From Sphingopyxis panaciterrae (lineage in GTDB: Bacteria > Pseudomonadota > Alphaproteobacteria > Sphingomonadales > Sphingomonadaceae): 64,000 nucleotides of DNA. The notes below the pieces were generated by a model. It was not told the origin of the DNA and did no database searches. It saw only the letters and a program-made list of their open reading frames with translations. The DNA lies in contig NZ_JAASQN010000001.1 of the NCBI RefSeq assembly GCF_011762125.1, positions 1,550,001 to 1,614,000 on the forward strand, in the 5' to 3' direction. This document shows, piece after piece, positions 1 through 7,566 of the stretch (position 1 is the stretch's first letter; every line of letters begins with the position of its first letter). Position numbers and translations under genes: made by a program.

Positions 1-406
1 GGCGCTCGGCATGGCCAATGCCGAACCGCTGAACGCGGATGGCGAGCGCGGCTCGATCGTCCTTACCGCGTCGGCGGCGGCGCAGGATGCGCAGGTCGGG
101 CAGGTCGGCTATGGCTCGCTCAAAGCCGGGGTGAACGGGCTGGTGCTGCCGATGGCGCGCGATCTGATGGATGTCGGCATCCGCGTCAATTCGATCATGC
201 CCGGCATCTTCGCGACCCCGCCGATGCTTGCCGTCAAGGACAAGGCACCCGCGATCTTCGAAGGTCTGGCGGCGTCGGTCCCCTTCCCGAAACGCCTCGG
301 CAAGCCCGAGGAGTTCGGATCGCTGGTACTCGAACTCGCGCGCAACAGCTATTTCAACGGGCAGAACCTCCGCCTCGACGGCGCGATCCGCATGCCGCCC
401 AAATAG
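1..406 (+). CDS. SDR family dehydrogenase, 5'-truncated
   Basis: C-terminal part of a short-chain dehydrogenase/reductase whose start lies before the window; the open frame runs in from base 2. Visible are the catalytic serine region (TASAAA), the YGSLK form of the YxxxK motif, and the PG-x-F-x-TP segment typical of the 3-hydroxyacyl-CoA dehydrogenase type II (HSD10-like) branch. The C-terminal RLGKPEEF and NGQNLRLDGA motifs are intact, so the 3' end is complete. Role inferred: NAD-dependent oxidation of a hydroxyl or 3-hydroxyacyl-CoA. The next gene follows after ten bases, suggesting co-transcription. The substrate cannot be read from the sequence. Confidence 0.85.
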   Translation, partial: ALGMANAEPLNADGERGSIVLTASAAAQDAQVGQVGYGSLKAGVNGLVLPMARDLMDVGIRVNSIMPGIFATPPMLAVKDKAPAIFEGLAASVPFPKRLGKPEEFGSLVLELARNSYFNGQNLRLDGAIRMPPK

Positions 407-416
407 GAATGATGAT

Positions 417-1436
417 TTGAACGCACCGCAGCAATTTCCCTTCGCACGCCAGTCCGCCGGCCCCGCGCCGCTGCGCCGTCCGGGATCGATCCGCCGCACG
501 ACCTCGATCGATTCCGACTGGCCGGACGGCTTTGGCGAACCGTGGGTCATGACCGGCCGCGCGCGTGATCTGCTGACTCCGTTCGCGGGCGATCCGGTCG
601 AACTCGCAAGCGGGGAATTCCGGATCAAGGCCTCGCCGCTGCGCGAGATCATGGAAATCGCGATTTCGAACGATCATCCGCGTGCGCAGGAGATGGTCGG
701 GGTGCGCGCCGGCGGTGCGAGCCGGACGGCGCTGGCCGAGGTGCTCGGGGACCTCCGCGGGACGCCGCTGTTCCAGGTGCTCGACGATTTCGCGGGCGCC
801 AGCCTGGTCGCGGGATGGATATGGTCGCGCTGGACCGACGACTGGCATAGCCGCATGGTCGCGAACCGCACCAGATCGACCGGCGGCAACAAGGGCCGCA
901 TGGTCAATATCTGCACCGGGTTCACCGAAGGCGGCAGTTCGCTGGCCGAAGACGGCAGCGTCGACCACAGCGATCAGTCGGCGACCGACGTCGGCCCGCT
1001 CGCGAACCCCGACGACCCGATCGGCTGGCACGAACTGGCGGTGCAACAGGGCCGCCCGCAGGCGCGCCGGGCGCGGCGGATCGATGTCTGGCGGGCCGAA
1101 GGCGTGCTGAAAGTCGATGCGGGTTTCCAGGACAGCGGACCCAATCCGCAGGGGACGCGCACCGCGATCCACGAATATCGTATCTATGCCGAAATCGACG
1201 AGGCGGAGGGAAGCTTGCTGTCGCTGCAGGCGCTGCCGCTGATCCTGCCGTTTCGCGAATGCCCCGGCGCATCGATGAAGGCATCGCGGATGGTCGGGCA
1301 GCATGTCGGCGAATTTCGCCAGGCGGTGCTCGATACGCTGGTCGGAACGATCGGCTGCACGCATCTCAACGATGTGCTGCGCGCATTGGCCGATGTTCCC
1401 GCACTTGCAGCTTTGTTGCCGAAAGCGCGCGATTGA
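417..1436 (+). CDS. DUF2889 family protein, TTG start
   Basis: About 339 residues. I choose TTG at 417 because an AGGA sits eight bases upstream at 405-408, directly after the stop of the preceding dehydrogenase. Earlier in-frame ATGs would overlap that gene deeply. The C-terminal half carries the motif region with CPGA, a VGQHVGEFR stretch and CTHLNDVLRAL, which I recognise as the DUF2889 family, conserved in proteobacterial catabolic regions and of unknown biochemical function. No signal peptide or membrane segment is visible. Its position behind an acyl-CoA-type SDR and before a TonB receptor suggests a role in the neighbouring catabolic pathway, but this is inference. Confidence 0.75.
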   Translation: MNAPQQFPFARQSAGPAPLRRPGSIRRTTSIDSDWPDGFGEPWVMTGRARDLLTPFAGDPVELASGEFRIKASPLREIMEIAISNDHPRAQEMVGVRAGGASRTALAEVLGDLRGTPLFQVLDDFAGASLVAGWIWSRWTDDWHSRMVANRTRSTGGNKGRMVNICTGFTEGGSSLAEDGSVDHSDQSATDVGPLANPDDPIGWHELAVQQGRPQARRARRIDVWRAEGVLKVDAGFQDSGPNPQGTRTAIHEYRIYAEIDEAEGSLLSLQALPLILPFRECPGASMKASRMVGQHVGEFRQAVLDTLVGTIGCTHLNDVLRALADVPALAALLPKARD

Positions 1437-1445
1437 CGGAATTTT

Positions 1446-1472
1446 TTACGCTTTCCGCAACGGAAAGCGTAA
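1446..1472. promoter_or_regulatory. 27-base perfect inverted repeat upstream of the TonB receptor
   Basis: Arms TTACGCTTTCCG and CGGAAAGCGTAA, 12 bases each, are separated by CAA. There is no T-run on the 3' side of the plus strand (TCCACTTG follows) and none suitable on the minus strand, so a simple intrinsic terminator is unlikely. A protein-binding operator is more likely. It lies ten bases after the DUF2889 stop and 26 bases before a second palindrome at 1498. Confidence 0.6.
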
Positions 1473-1497
1473 TCCACTTGTCTAGCTTATTAGACTT

Positions 1498-1509
1498 AGT
1501 TATATAACT
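1498..1509. promoter_or_regulatory. AGTTATATAACT palindromic operator, site 1
   Basis: Perfect 12-base palindrome located 45 bases before the chosen start of the TonB-dependent receptor. The identical core recurs at 8827 and 32930, and variants occur at 6656 and 26104, each upstream of a catabolic gene. The AT-rich core stands out in very GC-rich DNA. The binding protein is inferred to be the GntR-type regulator at 6802, but this is not shown by the sequence. Confidence 0.7.
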
Positions 1510-1554
1510 GGGCAAGCGAGGACGCCAGGAAGCCTCGTGGGGAGGATGTTGACC

Positions 1555-3960
1555 ATGATTTTCAAGCAGAATCGCGATTCGGCCCGATTGCTTGCGGCGG
1601 TCTCGCTCGGTGCGATTGCGCTTTCGGCCACCCCCGCCTTTGCCCAGGCGGCCCCCGAAGAGACGCAATATGACGACGACGCGATCGTCGTCATCGGGGT
1701 GACCAAGCAGGATGCAAATATCCAGGACACGCCGATCGCGATCACCGCGTTCAGCGGCGCGAAGCTGGAAGAGCAGGGGATCAACAAGGTCGAGGATATC
1801 GCGACCTTCACCCCCGGCTTCAACATTCGCGGCGCCGGCAACAATCCGACCGCCTTCTCGCTCGCGATGCGCGGACAGGTCCAGAACGACAATATTGCGA
1901 CGCTCGAACCGTCGGTCGGCACCTATCTCGACGAAATGTACGTCGCGCGCGCCTATGGCCTCAACGTCGAACTCGTCGATGTCGAAAGCGTCCAGGTGCT
2001 CAAGGGGCCGCAGGGCACGCTGTTCGGCCGCAACACCTCGGCGGGCGCGGTGCTGATCAAGACCGCCGATCCGCGCTATGACGAAATCTCGGGCCGCATC
2101 AGCGCGACCTATGGCCGCTTCGACGAACGCACCGGGCAGGCGGTGCTCAACCTCGGCCTTTCGGACAGCCTCGCGATCCGCGGCGCGCTCTATTATCAGA
2201 AGCGTGACGGCTACAAGACCGACGTCGACACCGGCAAGAAATACGAAGGCCGCGAAACGATCAACGGCCGCGTCAAGGTCGGCTGGAAGCCCACCGAGAC
2301 GTTCGAGGTCATCCTGTCGGGTGAATGGTATGACACCGACATCGACGGCCCGGCGCGTCAGAATCTCTTCTTCAACGCGCCCGCCGCCTTCGGCCCCGCC
2401 AAGCCGATCGTCGACGGACAGGCCGCGACCGACCGCGACCAGTTCGGCGGCAACGAGAATCTTGTCTCCGTCACCCCGCCATCGGCCGTTGCCGGCGCCA
2501 ACTCGCGCGGCATCTTCAATAAGACGAAGACGCAGACCTATCTTGCCAAATTCATCCTCGACACCAGCTTCGGGCAGGTACGCTGGATCAACGGCTATCG
2601 CGGTGTCCAGAGCCGCAACCTCCTTGACCTCGACGGGTCGAGCGTCGTCGGCCATTTCACCGAGGGAACGCAGAACCTGAAGCAATATTCGTCCGAAATG
2701 CAGCTCACCGGCACCGCCTTTGATGACCGGCTGAATTTCGCCACGGGCATCACCTATTTCCGCGAAACCGGCTTCGATCAGTCGCGCTCGAACCTGTTCA
2801 ACGGCAAATTCGCCGCCGGCCCGACGGTCGCGCCCGAATTCGTCGGCGCGGCCAACTGGTCGAACTTTTCGGGTACGCTCGATAACGACAGCTTCGGCAT
2901 GTACGGCCAGGTCAATTACAAGCTCGCCGACCGGCTGCGCTTCACCGGCGGTCTGCGCTATTCGATCGACGATCGCCGCGTGATCACCCAGACCGGCGAC
3001 GTCGCGAACAACAGCGATGTCTTCGTCCGCTGTACGCCATCGACGGTTGCCTTTCCGTGCCTCCGCTCGCGGCAGAAGACCTTCACCAACCTGTCGTACA
3101 CGGCGGGCGTCGATTTCGACCTTAGCGACGATATCCTGATCTATGCCAAGCACAGCAAGGGCTATCGTTCGGGCGCGATGCAGTTGCGCACGGTGACGCT
3201 CGAGGATTCGATCCCCGCCGATCCCGAACTCGTCTACGAACAGGAAGTCGGCATCAAGACGACCTTCCTCGACGGCCGCGGCAAGTTCAACGTCGCGGGC
3301 TATCATAACAAGGTGAAGGGCGCGCAGCGCAGCCCGGTCCTCGCGCCGAACGGCATCAGCCAGACGGTGATCGAGAATGCCGATACCGAAACCTGGGGGG
3401 TCGAGGTCGATACGTCGTTCGAAGTCGCCAAGGGCTTCACCATCTTCGCTTCGGGCGCGCTGACCGACCCGAAATATACGCGCTACGAAGGCAAGGCGCT
3501 CGCGGGATCGCCGCCGAACCAGGAAATCGTGACCGTCGACAAGCAGGATTATCTGCTGATCGGCATCGTCAAGAAGCAGTTCTCGGTCGGTGCCAACCTG
3601 AAGCAGGATCTTGGCAGTGTCGGGTTTGATGCGAATGTCGTCTATGCTTGGCAGGGCAAGATGCCGCAGATCGACATTCCCGCCAACATGTTCACATCGA
3701 CTGCCCCCGGCGGGCTCGGCCTTACGCCCGAACAGGCGGCACAGGTCGCCGCGGTCGCCCAGTCGGGTTCGCTCGGTATCCTCAACGCGCGCGCCGCGCT
3801 CAGCTTCGGTCCCGAGAAGAATTTCGAAATCGCGCTGTGGGGCAAGAATCTGCTCAACGACCAGGAACAGCAATACACACTGCTGCTCAGCAACATCTAC
3901 ATCGGCACCTCGTACAACGAACCGCGCAGCTATGGCGTGACCGCGAGCTATAAATTCTAG
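1555..3960 (+). CDS. TonB-dependent outer membrane receptor
   Basis: About 801 residues. ATG 1555 is preferred over GTG 1537 and ATG 1546 because GGAGG at 1541-1545 has the right spacing only for 1555. A signal peptide is clear (residues 1 to about 30, cleaved after AFA). The plug domain follows with the DTPIAIT and LKGPQGTLFGRNTSAG motifs. A 22-strand type barrel is expected and the protein ends in the aromatic-ending strand ASYKF. Family role: energy-dependent uptake of a large or poorly soluble compound across the outer membrane. It sits at the head of the catabolic region under two palindromes, so it probably imports the pathway substrate rather than iron. Two MFS genes nearby could carry the inner-membrane step. 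Confidence 0.95.
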   Translation: MIFKQNRDSARLLAAVSLGAIALSATPAFAQAAPEETQYDDDAIVVIGVTKQDANIQDTPIAITAFSGAKLEEQGINKVEDIATFTPGFNIRGAGNNPTAFSLAMRGQVQNDNIATLEPSVGTYLDEMYVARAYGLNVELVDVESVQVLKGPQGTLFGRNTSAGAVLIKTADPRYDEISGRISATYGRFDERTGQAVLNLGLSDSLAIRGALYYQKRDGYKTDVDTGKKYEGRETINGRVKVGWKPTETFEVILSGEWYDTDIDGPARQNLFFNAPAAFGPAKPIVDGQAATDRDQFGGNENLVSVTPPSAVAGANSRGIFNKTKTQTYLAKFILDTSFGQVRWINGYRGVQSRNLLDLDGSSVVGHFTEGTQNLKQYSSEMQLTGTAFDDRLNFATGITYFRETGFDQSRSNLFNGKFAAGPTVAPEFVGAANWSNFSGTLDNDSFGMYGQVNYKLADRLRFTGGLRYSIDDRRVITQTGDVANNSDVFVRCTPSTVAFPCLRSRQKTFTNLSYTAGVDFDLSDDILIYAKHSKGYRSGAMQLRTVTLEDSIPADPELVYEQEVGIKTTFLDGRGKFNVAGYHNKVKGAQRSPVLAPNGISQTVIENADTETWGVEVDTSFEVAKGFTIFASGALTDPKYTRYEGKALAGSPPNQEIVTVDKQDYLLIGIVKKQFSVGANLKQDLGSVGFDANVVYAWQGKMPQIDIPANMFTSTAPGGLGLTPEQAAQVAAVAQSGSLGILNARAALSFGPEKNFEIALWGKNLLNDQEQQYTLLLSNIYIGTSYNEPRSYGVTASYKF

Positions 3961-3968
3961 GACTGATC

Positions 3969-4093
3969 GACATTCAGTTCATGGTGAGCCGAAAATGGTG
4001 TTTTTGCGAGACCCGGAGCGCAGCGTACTTTCGGTACGTGAGCATCGGAAGCTCGCAAAAGCGCCATTTGCAGGCCGCCATGGGCTGAATGTC
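3969..4093. repeat. 125-base imperfect inverted repeat after the receptor gene
   Basis: Outer arms GACATTCAG (3969-3977) and CTGAATGTC (4085-4093) are perfect. Just inside are CATGG and CCATG. A further inner pair, TGTTTTTGCGAG and CTCGCAAAAGCG, and a short CGTACTTTCGGTACG hairpin lie in the centre. The whole can fold as one long stem with branches. It resembles dispersed intergenic elements of sphingomonads from memory, but I could not search for copies. No second copy is in this window. Confidence 0.6.
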
Positions 4094-4133
4094 GGTCGGT
4101 CCTCGGATCACAGGGCGCTCCCTCGGGAGCATT

Positions 4134-4171
4134 GGGGGAGGGACGGCCTTGGCCGGACCTCCCTCTTTTTT
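4134..4171 (+). terminator. Rho-independent terminator after the TonB receptor
   Basis: A GC-rich stem (GGGAGG paired with CCTCCC, enclosing CGGCC-TT-GGCCG) is followed directly by TCTTTTTT. It ends the receptor transcript. It stands only about 20 bases before the start codon of the MFS gene, so it could also act as an attenuator for read-through into that gene. Confidence 0.8.
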
Positions 4172-4190
4172 GTCCGGGAAAGGAAAAGCC

Positions 4191-5441
4191 ATGTCTTCAG
4201 AAAGTTCGAACCGCCGCGGACTGACCCTCGGCCTGCTCGTGATCGTCGCGATCCTGAGCTATGTCGATCGGCAGGTTTTCACGCTGTTCCAGGACGATAT
4301 CAAGATCGAACTCGGCCTCGACGACGGCCAGCTCGGCCTGCTCACCGGCATCGCCTTCGCCGCTTTTTATGCGATCGCCGCCTTTCCGATCGCGCGCTAC
4401 GCCGATCGCGGCGACCGGCGCGTCGTGATCGCGGTCTGCGTGTCGATCTGGAGCGCCGCAACCGCGGTGTCGGGCTTTGCGCACAGCTTCTGGCAGATGC
4501 TGCTCGCGCGGATCGGGCTTGCCGCGGCGGAAGCCGGCGCCGGCCCCGCCGGCCTGTCGCTGCTCACCGATATTTTCCCGAAGGGCCGCCGCACCACGGT
4601 CATCTCGATCATGCTTGCGGCCAATGCCGTCGGCCTTTCGGGCGGGCTCGCGCTCGCGGGCTGGCTGTCGCAATGGTACGACTGGCGCGCCGTCTTCCTG
4701 ATCGTCGGCCTGCCCGGCCTCGGCGTCGGGCTCGCCGTCTACCTGCTCGCCGCCGAACCGCGCCGCCGCGGGATGGCCGAACCGGTGGCACCGTCGCAGA
4801 CCAGCTTGGGCGAGGTTCTGCGCACCATGGCGTCGAACCCGTCGCTGCGCTGGGTCGGGCTGCTGCTCTGCATGGTTCCGCTCACCGGCTTCGCCTTCAT
4901 CCTGTGGGGGGCTTCCTTCTTCCAGCGCGTGCACGGGATGGACAAGACCGAAACCGGCTTCTGGCTCGGCGGCGCGATGGCCGCGGGGCTGGTCATCGGC
5001 AATCTCGTCGCCGGCTGGGTCAGCGACAAATATGGCCAGGCGAACCCGCGCTTCAACGGCTGGTTCGCGGGCATCGGCCTGCTGCTGTCCTTTCCCTTCG
5101 GCGTCGGCTTCGCGCTCGCAGGGAACGCTTATGTCGCGCTCGCCTGCTTCGTCGTCGTCAAATTCATGATGACGCTCCACCTCGGCCCGATCATCGCGCT
5201 CTGCTTCGCGCAGGTCCCGGTCCAGATGCGTGCGACGATGTCGGCCACGATCAACATGTTCATAGGCCTGGCCGGCGTCGGATTGGGCGGAACGGTCGCC
5301 GGCTATCTCAGCAAGGCGTTCACGCCGGACTATGGCGAACTGTCGCTCCAGCCGTCGCTGGCAATCCTGTCGGGATGCCTGCTCGTCGGCGGCATCGCGG
5401 CGATCATGGCCGGAAAGACGGCGCGGCCGATTGCAGAGTAA
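4191..5441 (+). CDS. MFS transporter, Spinster-like
   Basis: 416 residues from ATG 4191, chosen because GGGAAAGGAAAAG stands just upstream and the SYVDRQVF first-helix motif follows within 30 residues. Twelve hydrophobic segments are apparent. The DRGDRR loop between helices 2 and 3 and the GEAG-like AAEAGAGPAG motif in helix 4 match the Spinster-type branch of the major facilitator superfamily, common in sphingomonad catabolic clusters. Likely inner-membrane uptake or export of a pathway compound. Located behind the TonB receptor terminator and convergent with an amidohydrolase. Substrate unknown. Confidence 0.9.
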   Translation: MSSESSNRRGLTLGLLVIVAILSYVDRQVFTLFQDDIKIELGLDDGQLGLLTGIAFAAFYAIAAFPIARYADRGDRRVVIAVCVSIWSAATAVSGFAHSFWQMLLARIGLAAAEAGAGPAGLSLLTDIFPKGRRTTVISIMLAANAVGLSGGLALAGWLSQWYDWRAVFLIVGLPGLGVGLAVYLLAAEPRRRGMAEPVAPSQTSLGEVLRTMASNPSLRWVGLLLCMVPLTGFAFILWGASFFQRVHGMDKTETGFWLGGAMAAGLVIGNLVAGWVSDKYGQANPRFNGWFAGIGLLLSFPFGVGFALAGNAYVALACFVVVKFMMTLHLGPIIALCFAQVPVQMRATMSATINMFIGLAGVGLGGTVAGYLSKAFTPDYGELSLQPSLAILSGCLLVGGIAAIMAGKTARPIAE

Positions 5442-5447
5442 CCGGAA

Positions 5448-5490
5448 CCTTCCCTCCCGAACGCGGGAGGGGAAGGGGGGAGGGTTTTTA
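5448..5490 (+). terminator. Intrinsic terminator after the MFS gene
   Basis: Arms CCTTCCCTCCCG (5448-5459) and CGGGAGGGGAAGG (5464-5476) with a four-base loop. A second G-rich run ends in GGTTTTTA at 5483-5490. It separates the plus-strand MFS gene from the convergent minus-strand amidohydrolase. The stem is also of the CTCCCGC repeat type seen between other convergent genes in such genomes. Confidence 0.7.
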
Positions 5491-6603
5491 TGCCGCCACC
5501 TGCGTGCTCGTCACCACCACCGGGGCGATCCCGAACAGCCGCGCGGCGTTCAGTCCCAGGATATTCCGCCGCACATCGTCGCTGACCTGCATCCCCTCGA
5601 ACAGTTCGTCGACAATCCGGCGGCTGGCAGGGAAGGTGCCTTCGGCATGCGGATAGTCCGATCCCCACATCACATTCTTCGCGCCCGGCAGTCCCGCCGC
5701 AGCCGCGGCGATGCAGCCGCGATCGTGCTGAAAACTGGCCCAGACCTGGTCGTCGATAATCCGGCTCGGCGCGCGGCCAAGCTTGGGAAAGACGAAGTTC
5801 GCGTGCGCGACCGACACCTCGTCCATCCGCTCGGCGAGCGCGACGAGCCAGCTCGCGCCGCTTTCGATGAAAGCGACTTTCGCGCCGGGATTGCGGTCGA
5901 GCACACCGCCCGACACCAGATACATCACGCTCGTCTGTGCGTCGTTCATCTGGTTGGTGTAATTGATGATCCCAGCGCCGGGACCGCGTTCGACGATCAC
6001 GCTTTCCAGCCCCGTGCCCGTATGCATCACGAACACGATGCCCAGCGATGCGGCCTTTGCGAACACCGGATCCCACGCTTCGCTGTTATATTTGGGCAAG
6101 TCCTGCGGTGTGGTCGCGGGCAGCATCGCGGCGGTAAAGCCCTTTGATGCCAGATAATCGAGTTCGGCGAGGGTGTTCGAAAAATCGAGCACGGGCAGCA
6201 TGCCGCACCGCACGAAACGGTTCGGATGGCCGCCGAGGAAACCGTCGTTCCAGTCGTTGTACAGCCGCGCCGATGCGGCTTCAGCATCGGGATTGTCGAG
6301 GCAATAGAGCCACAGGCCGAGCGACGGGAAGCAGATTTCGGCGTCGATGCCTTCGAGTTCCATATCCTCGAGCCGTCCCGGTATCTCGCGGATGCCCTTG
6401 CGCTGGGCATCGCCCAGTTCCTTTTCGCGATGCTGTCCGACGCGCAGGCGATAGATGATCTTGTCCCTGGTTCCGGTGATCAGATATTCACCCTCCTTGC
6501 GCGCGTGGATCGCATGATCCTTCAGCGATGCGGGCAGGCCGTCGAGGAAGATGTCTGCCGGTTCCATGATGTGGCTGTCGGCGCTGAATATGAAGGGTTT
6601 CAT
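5488..6603 (-). CDS. Amidohydrolase 2 family protein (COG2159)
   Basis: 371 residues. The N-terminus has the metal-binding DxH (ADSHIMEP, D8 and H10). Later motifs are the VMHTGTG histidine and the WGSDYPHAEGTFP motif near residue 315 with the conserved aspartate. This is the amidohydrolase/decarboxylase superfamily that includes ACMSD and gamma-resorcylate decarboxylase; many members in actinobacterial and sphingomonad degradation clusters have no assigned reaction. Likely a cytosolic Zn-dependent hydrolase or decarboxylase acting on a ring or acyl intermediate. It is divergent from the GntR regulator gene, with a palindrome between them, suggesting direct regulation. Confidence 0.9.
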   Translation of the reverse strand: MKPFIFSADSHIMEPADIFLDGLPASLKDHAIHARKEGEYLITGTRDKIIYRLRVGQHREKELGDAQRKGIREIPGRLEDMELEGIDAEICFPSLGLWLYCLDNPDAEAASARLYNDWNDGFLGGHPNRFVRCGMLPVLDFSNTLAELDYLASKGFTAAMLPATTPQDLPKYNSEAWDPVFAKAASLGIVFVMHTGTGLESVIVERGPGAGIINYTNQMNDAQTSVMYLVSGGVLDRNPGAKVAFIESGASWLVALAERMDEVSVAHANFVFPKLGRAPSRIIDDQVWASFQHDRGCIAAAAAGLPGAKNVMWGSDYPHAEGTFPASRRIVDELFEGMQVSDDVRRNILGLNAARLFGIAPVVVTSTQVAA

Positions 6604-6655
6604 GCAGTGTCTCCTGTCGACTCACTGTCGGTCTTTACGGCATTAAAAGATACCT

Positions 6656-6667
6656 AGTTATATAAGT
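6656..6667. promoter_or_regulatory. AGTTATATAAGT operator variant, site 2
   Basis: Differs from the perfect AGTTATATAACT palindrome by one base. The flank CCTAGT...AAGTCA is shared with the degenerate site at 26104. It lies 53 bases upstream of the minus-strand amidohydrolase and about 135 bases before the GntR gene, a position suited to autoregulation and to control of the amidohydrolase. Confidence 0.6.
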
Positions 6668-6750
6668 CAAGAGCGAGTGGAGCTGGACATAAGGTCTTAG
6701 GAGGCTTAAATAGATATCTGATTGAATATCTTCTCCCGATGCTGTTGCCC

Positions 6751-6830
6751 CAAGCTTGTCGAAGGGGCCGCTCATGTGCGGGGATGCCGAAAGGAAGAAC
6801 AGTGCTTCGACAAGCTCAGCACGAACGGAA
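6751..6830. repeat. Sphingomonad REP-like inverted repeat
   Basis: Arms AGCTTGTCGAAG (6753-6764) and CTTCGACAAGCT (6805-6816) are perfect inverted copies, followed by CAGCACGAACGG. The CTTCGACAAGCTCAGCACGA sequence is one I recognise as a widespread intergenic repeat in sphingomonads. Here it overlaps the probable start of the GntR regulator gene rather than lying cleanly between genes. Confidence 0.75.
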
Positions 6831-7566
6831 GCGCGGAACCGGCGCTGAAACCCTTGCCAGCCGAACCGCTCGCCAACTCTCACAGCTCAGCCTCGCCTCT
6901 GATCCCGGCACCCATTTGGGCGCCGAGGACGACCTGCTTACCCGCTTCGGCGTCAGCCGGCCAACCCTCCGCCAGGCGGCGAAGCTGGTTGAGCGCGACC
7001 GCCTCATCAGCATCCGCCGCGGCGCGCAGGGCGGCTATTATGCCGAGCGTCCCGACGCGCGCGACGCGATCCAGTCGCTCGCGCGCTTCCTGCGCATGAA
7101 GGGCGCGAACCTTGGTCACGTGATTCAGGTTACCCGCCCGGTGTCCGAGGAAGCCGCCGTTGCTGCGGCGCGCCACCGCAGCGCCGCCGATGTCGCGGCT
7201 CTGCAAGCCTTCGTCTCGACGATCGATGCGCGCGACACGCCGCGCGACCTGATCGCCGCCGAAGTCGAAATGGCCCGGCTGGTGTCGCAGATGAGCGGCA
7301 ACCCGGTGGTCGAACTGATCCTCGAGATCGGCTACAGCTTTGGTCTCGACGAAAAGGGCGGCGACCTCTACGCCGATGCCGACCGGCGCGCGCGAACACG
7401 CGCGATGCAGCATAGCCTGTGCGCCGCGATCATCGACGGCGATGCGGATATCGCGCGCTTGATGATGCGGCGGCGGTCGGACCAGTTCGACGAATGGTTG
7501 AACCTGGGCGGTGCATCGGTCCCCGGCATGCCCCCAGTCGGATCGACGCAGAAGGAGCAGGAATGA
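6802..7566 (+). CDS. GntR-type transcriptional regulator, FadR/FCD branch
   Basis: About 254 residues from GTG 6802, chosen because AAGGAAG stands six bases upstream. ATG 6784 and 6739 are possible but lack good ribosome sites. The winged helix-turn-helix covers residues 41 to 80 (AEDDLLTRFGVSRPTLRQAAKL, then RRGAQGGYYA). The remainder is an all-helical FCD-like ligand domain. The usual metal-binding D...H of FCD is replaced (EVEMARLV), so its effector may differ from metal-dependent members. The first dozen codons come from a REP-like repeat. It overlaps the next gene by four bases. Best candidate reader of the AGTTATATAACT sites. Confidence 0.85.
   Translation: MLRQAQHERKRGTGAETLASRTARQLSQLSLASDPGTHLGAEDDLLTRFGVSRPTLRQAAKLVERDRLISIRRGAQGGYYAERPDARDAIQSLARFLRMKGANLGHVIQVTRPVSEEAAVAAARHRSAADVAALQAFVSTIDARDTPRDLIAAEVEMARLVSQMSGNPVVELILEIGYSFGLDEKGGDLYADADRRARTRAMQHSLCAAIIDGDADIARLMMRRRSDQFDEWLNLGGASVPGMPPVGSTQKEQE

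Noticed and set aside
1366-3873. Very long open frame on the minus strand opposite the TonB receptor
   Set aside because: Antisense frame created by high-GC codon use; its protein has no motifs and the plus-strand receptor is certain.
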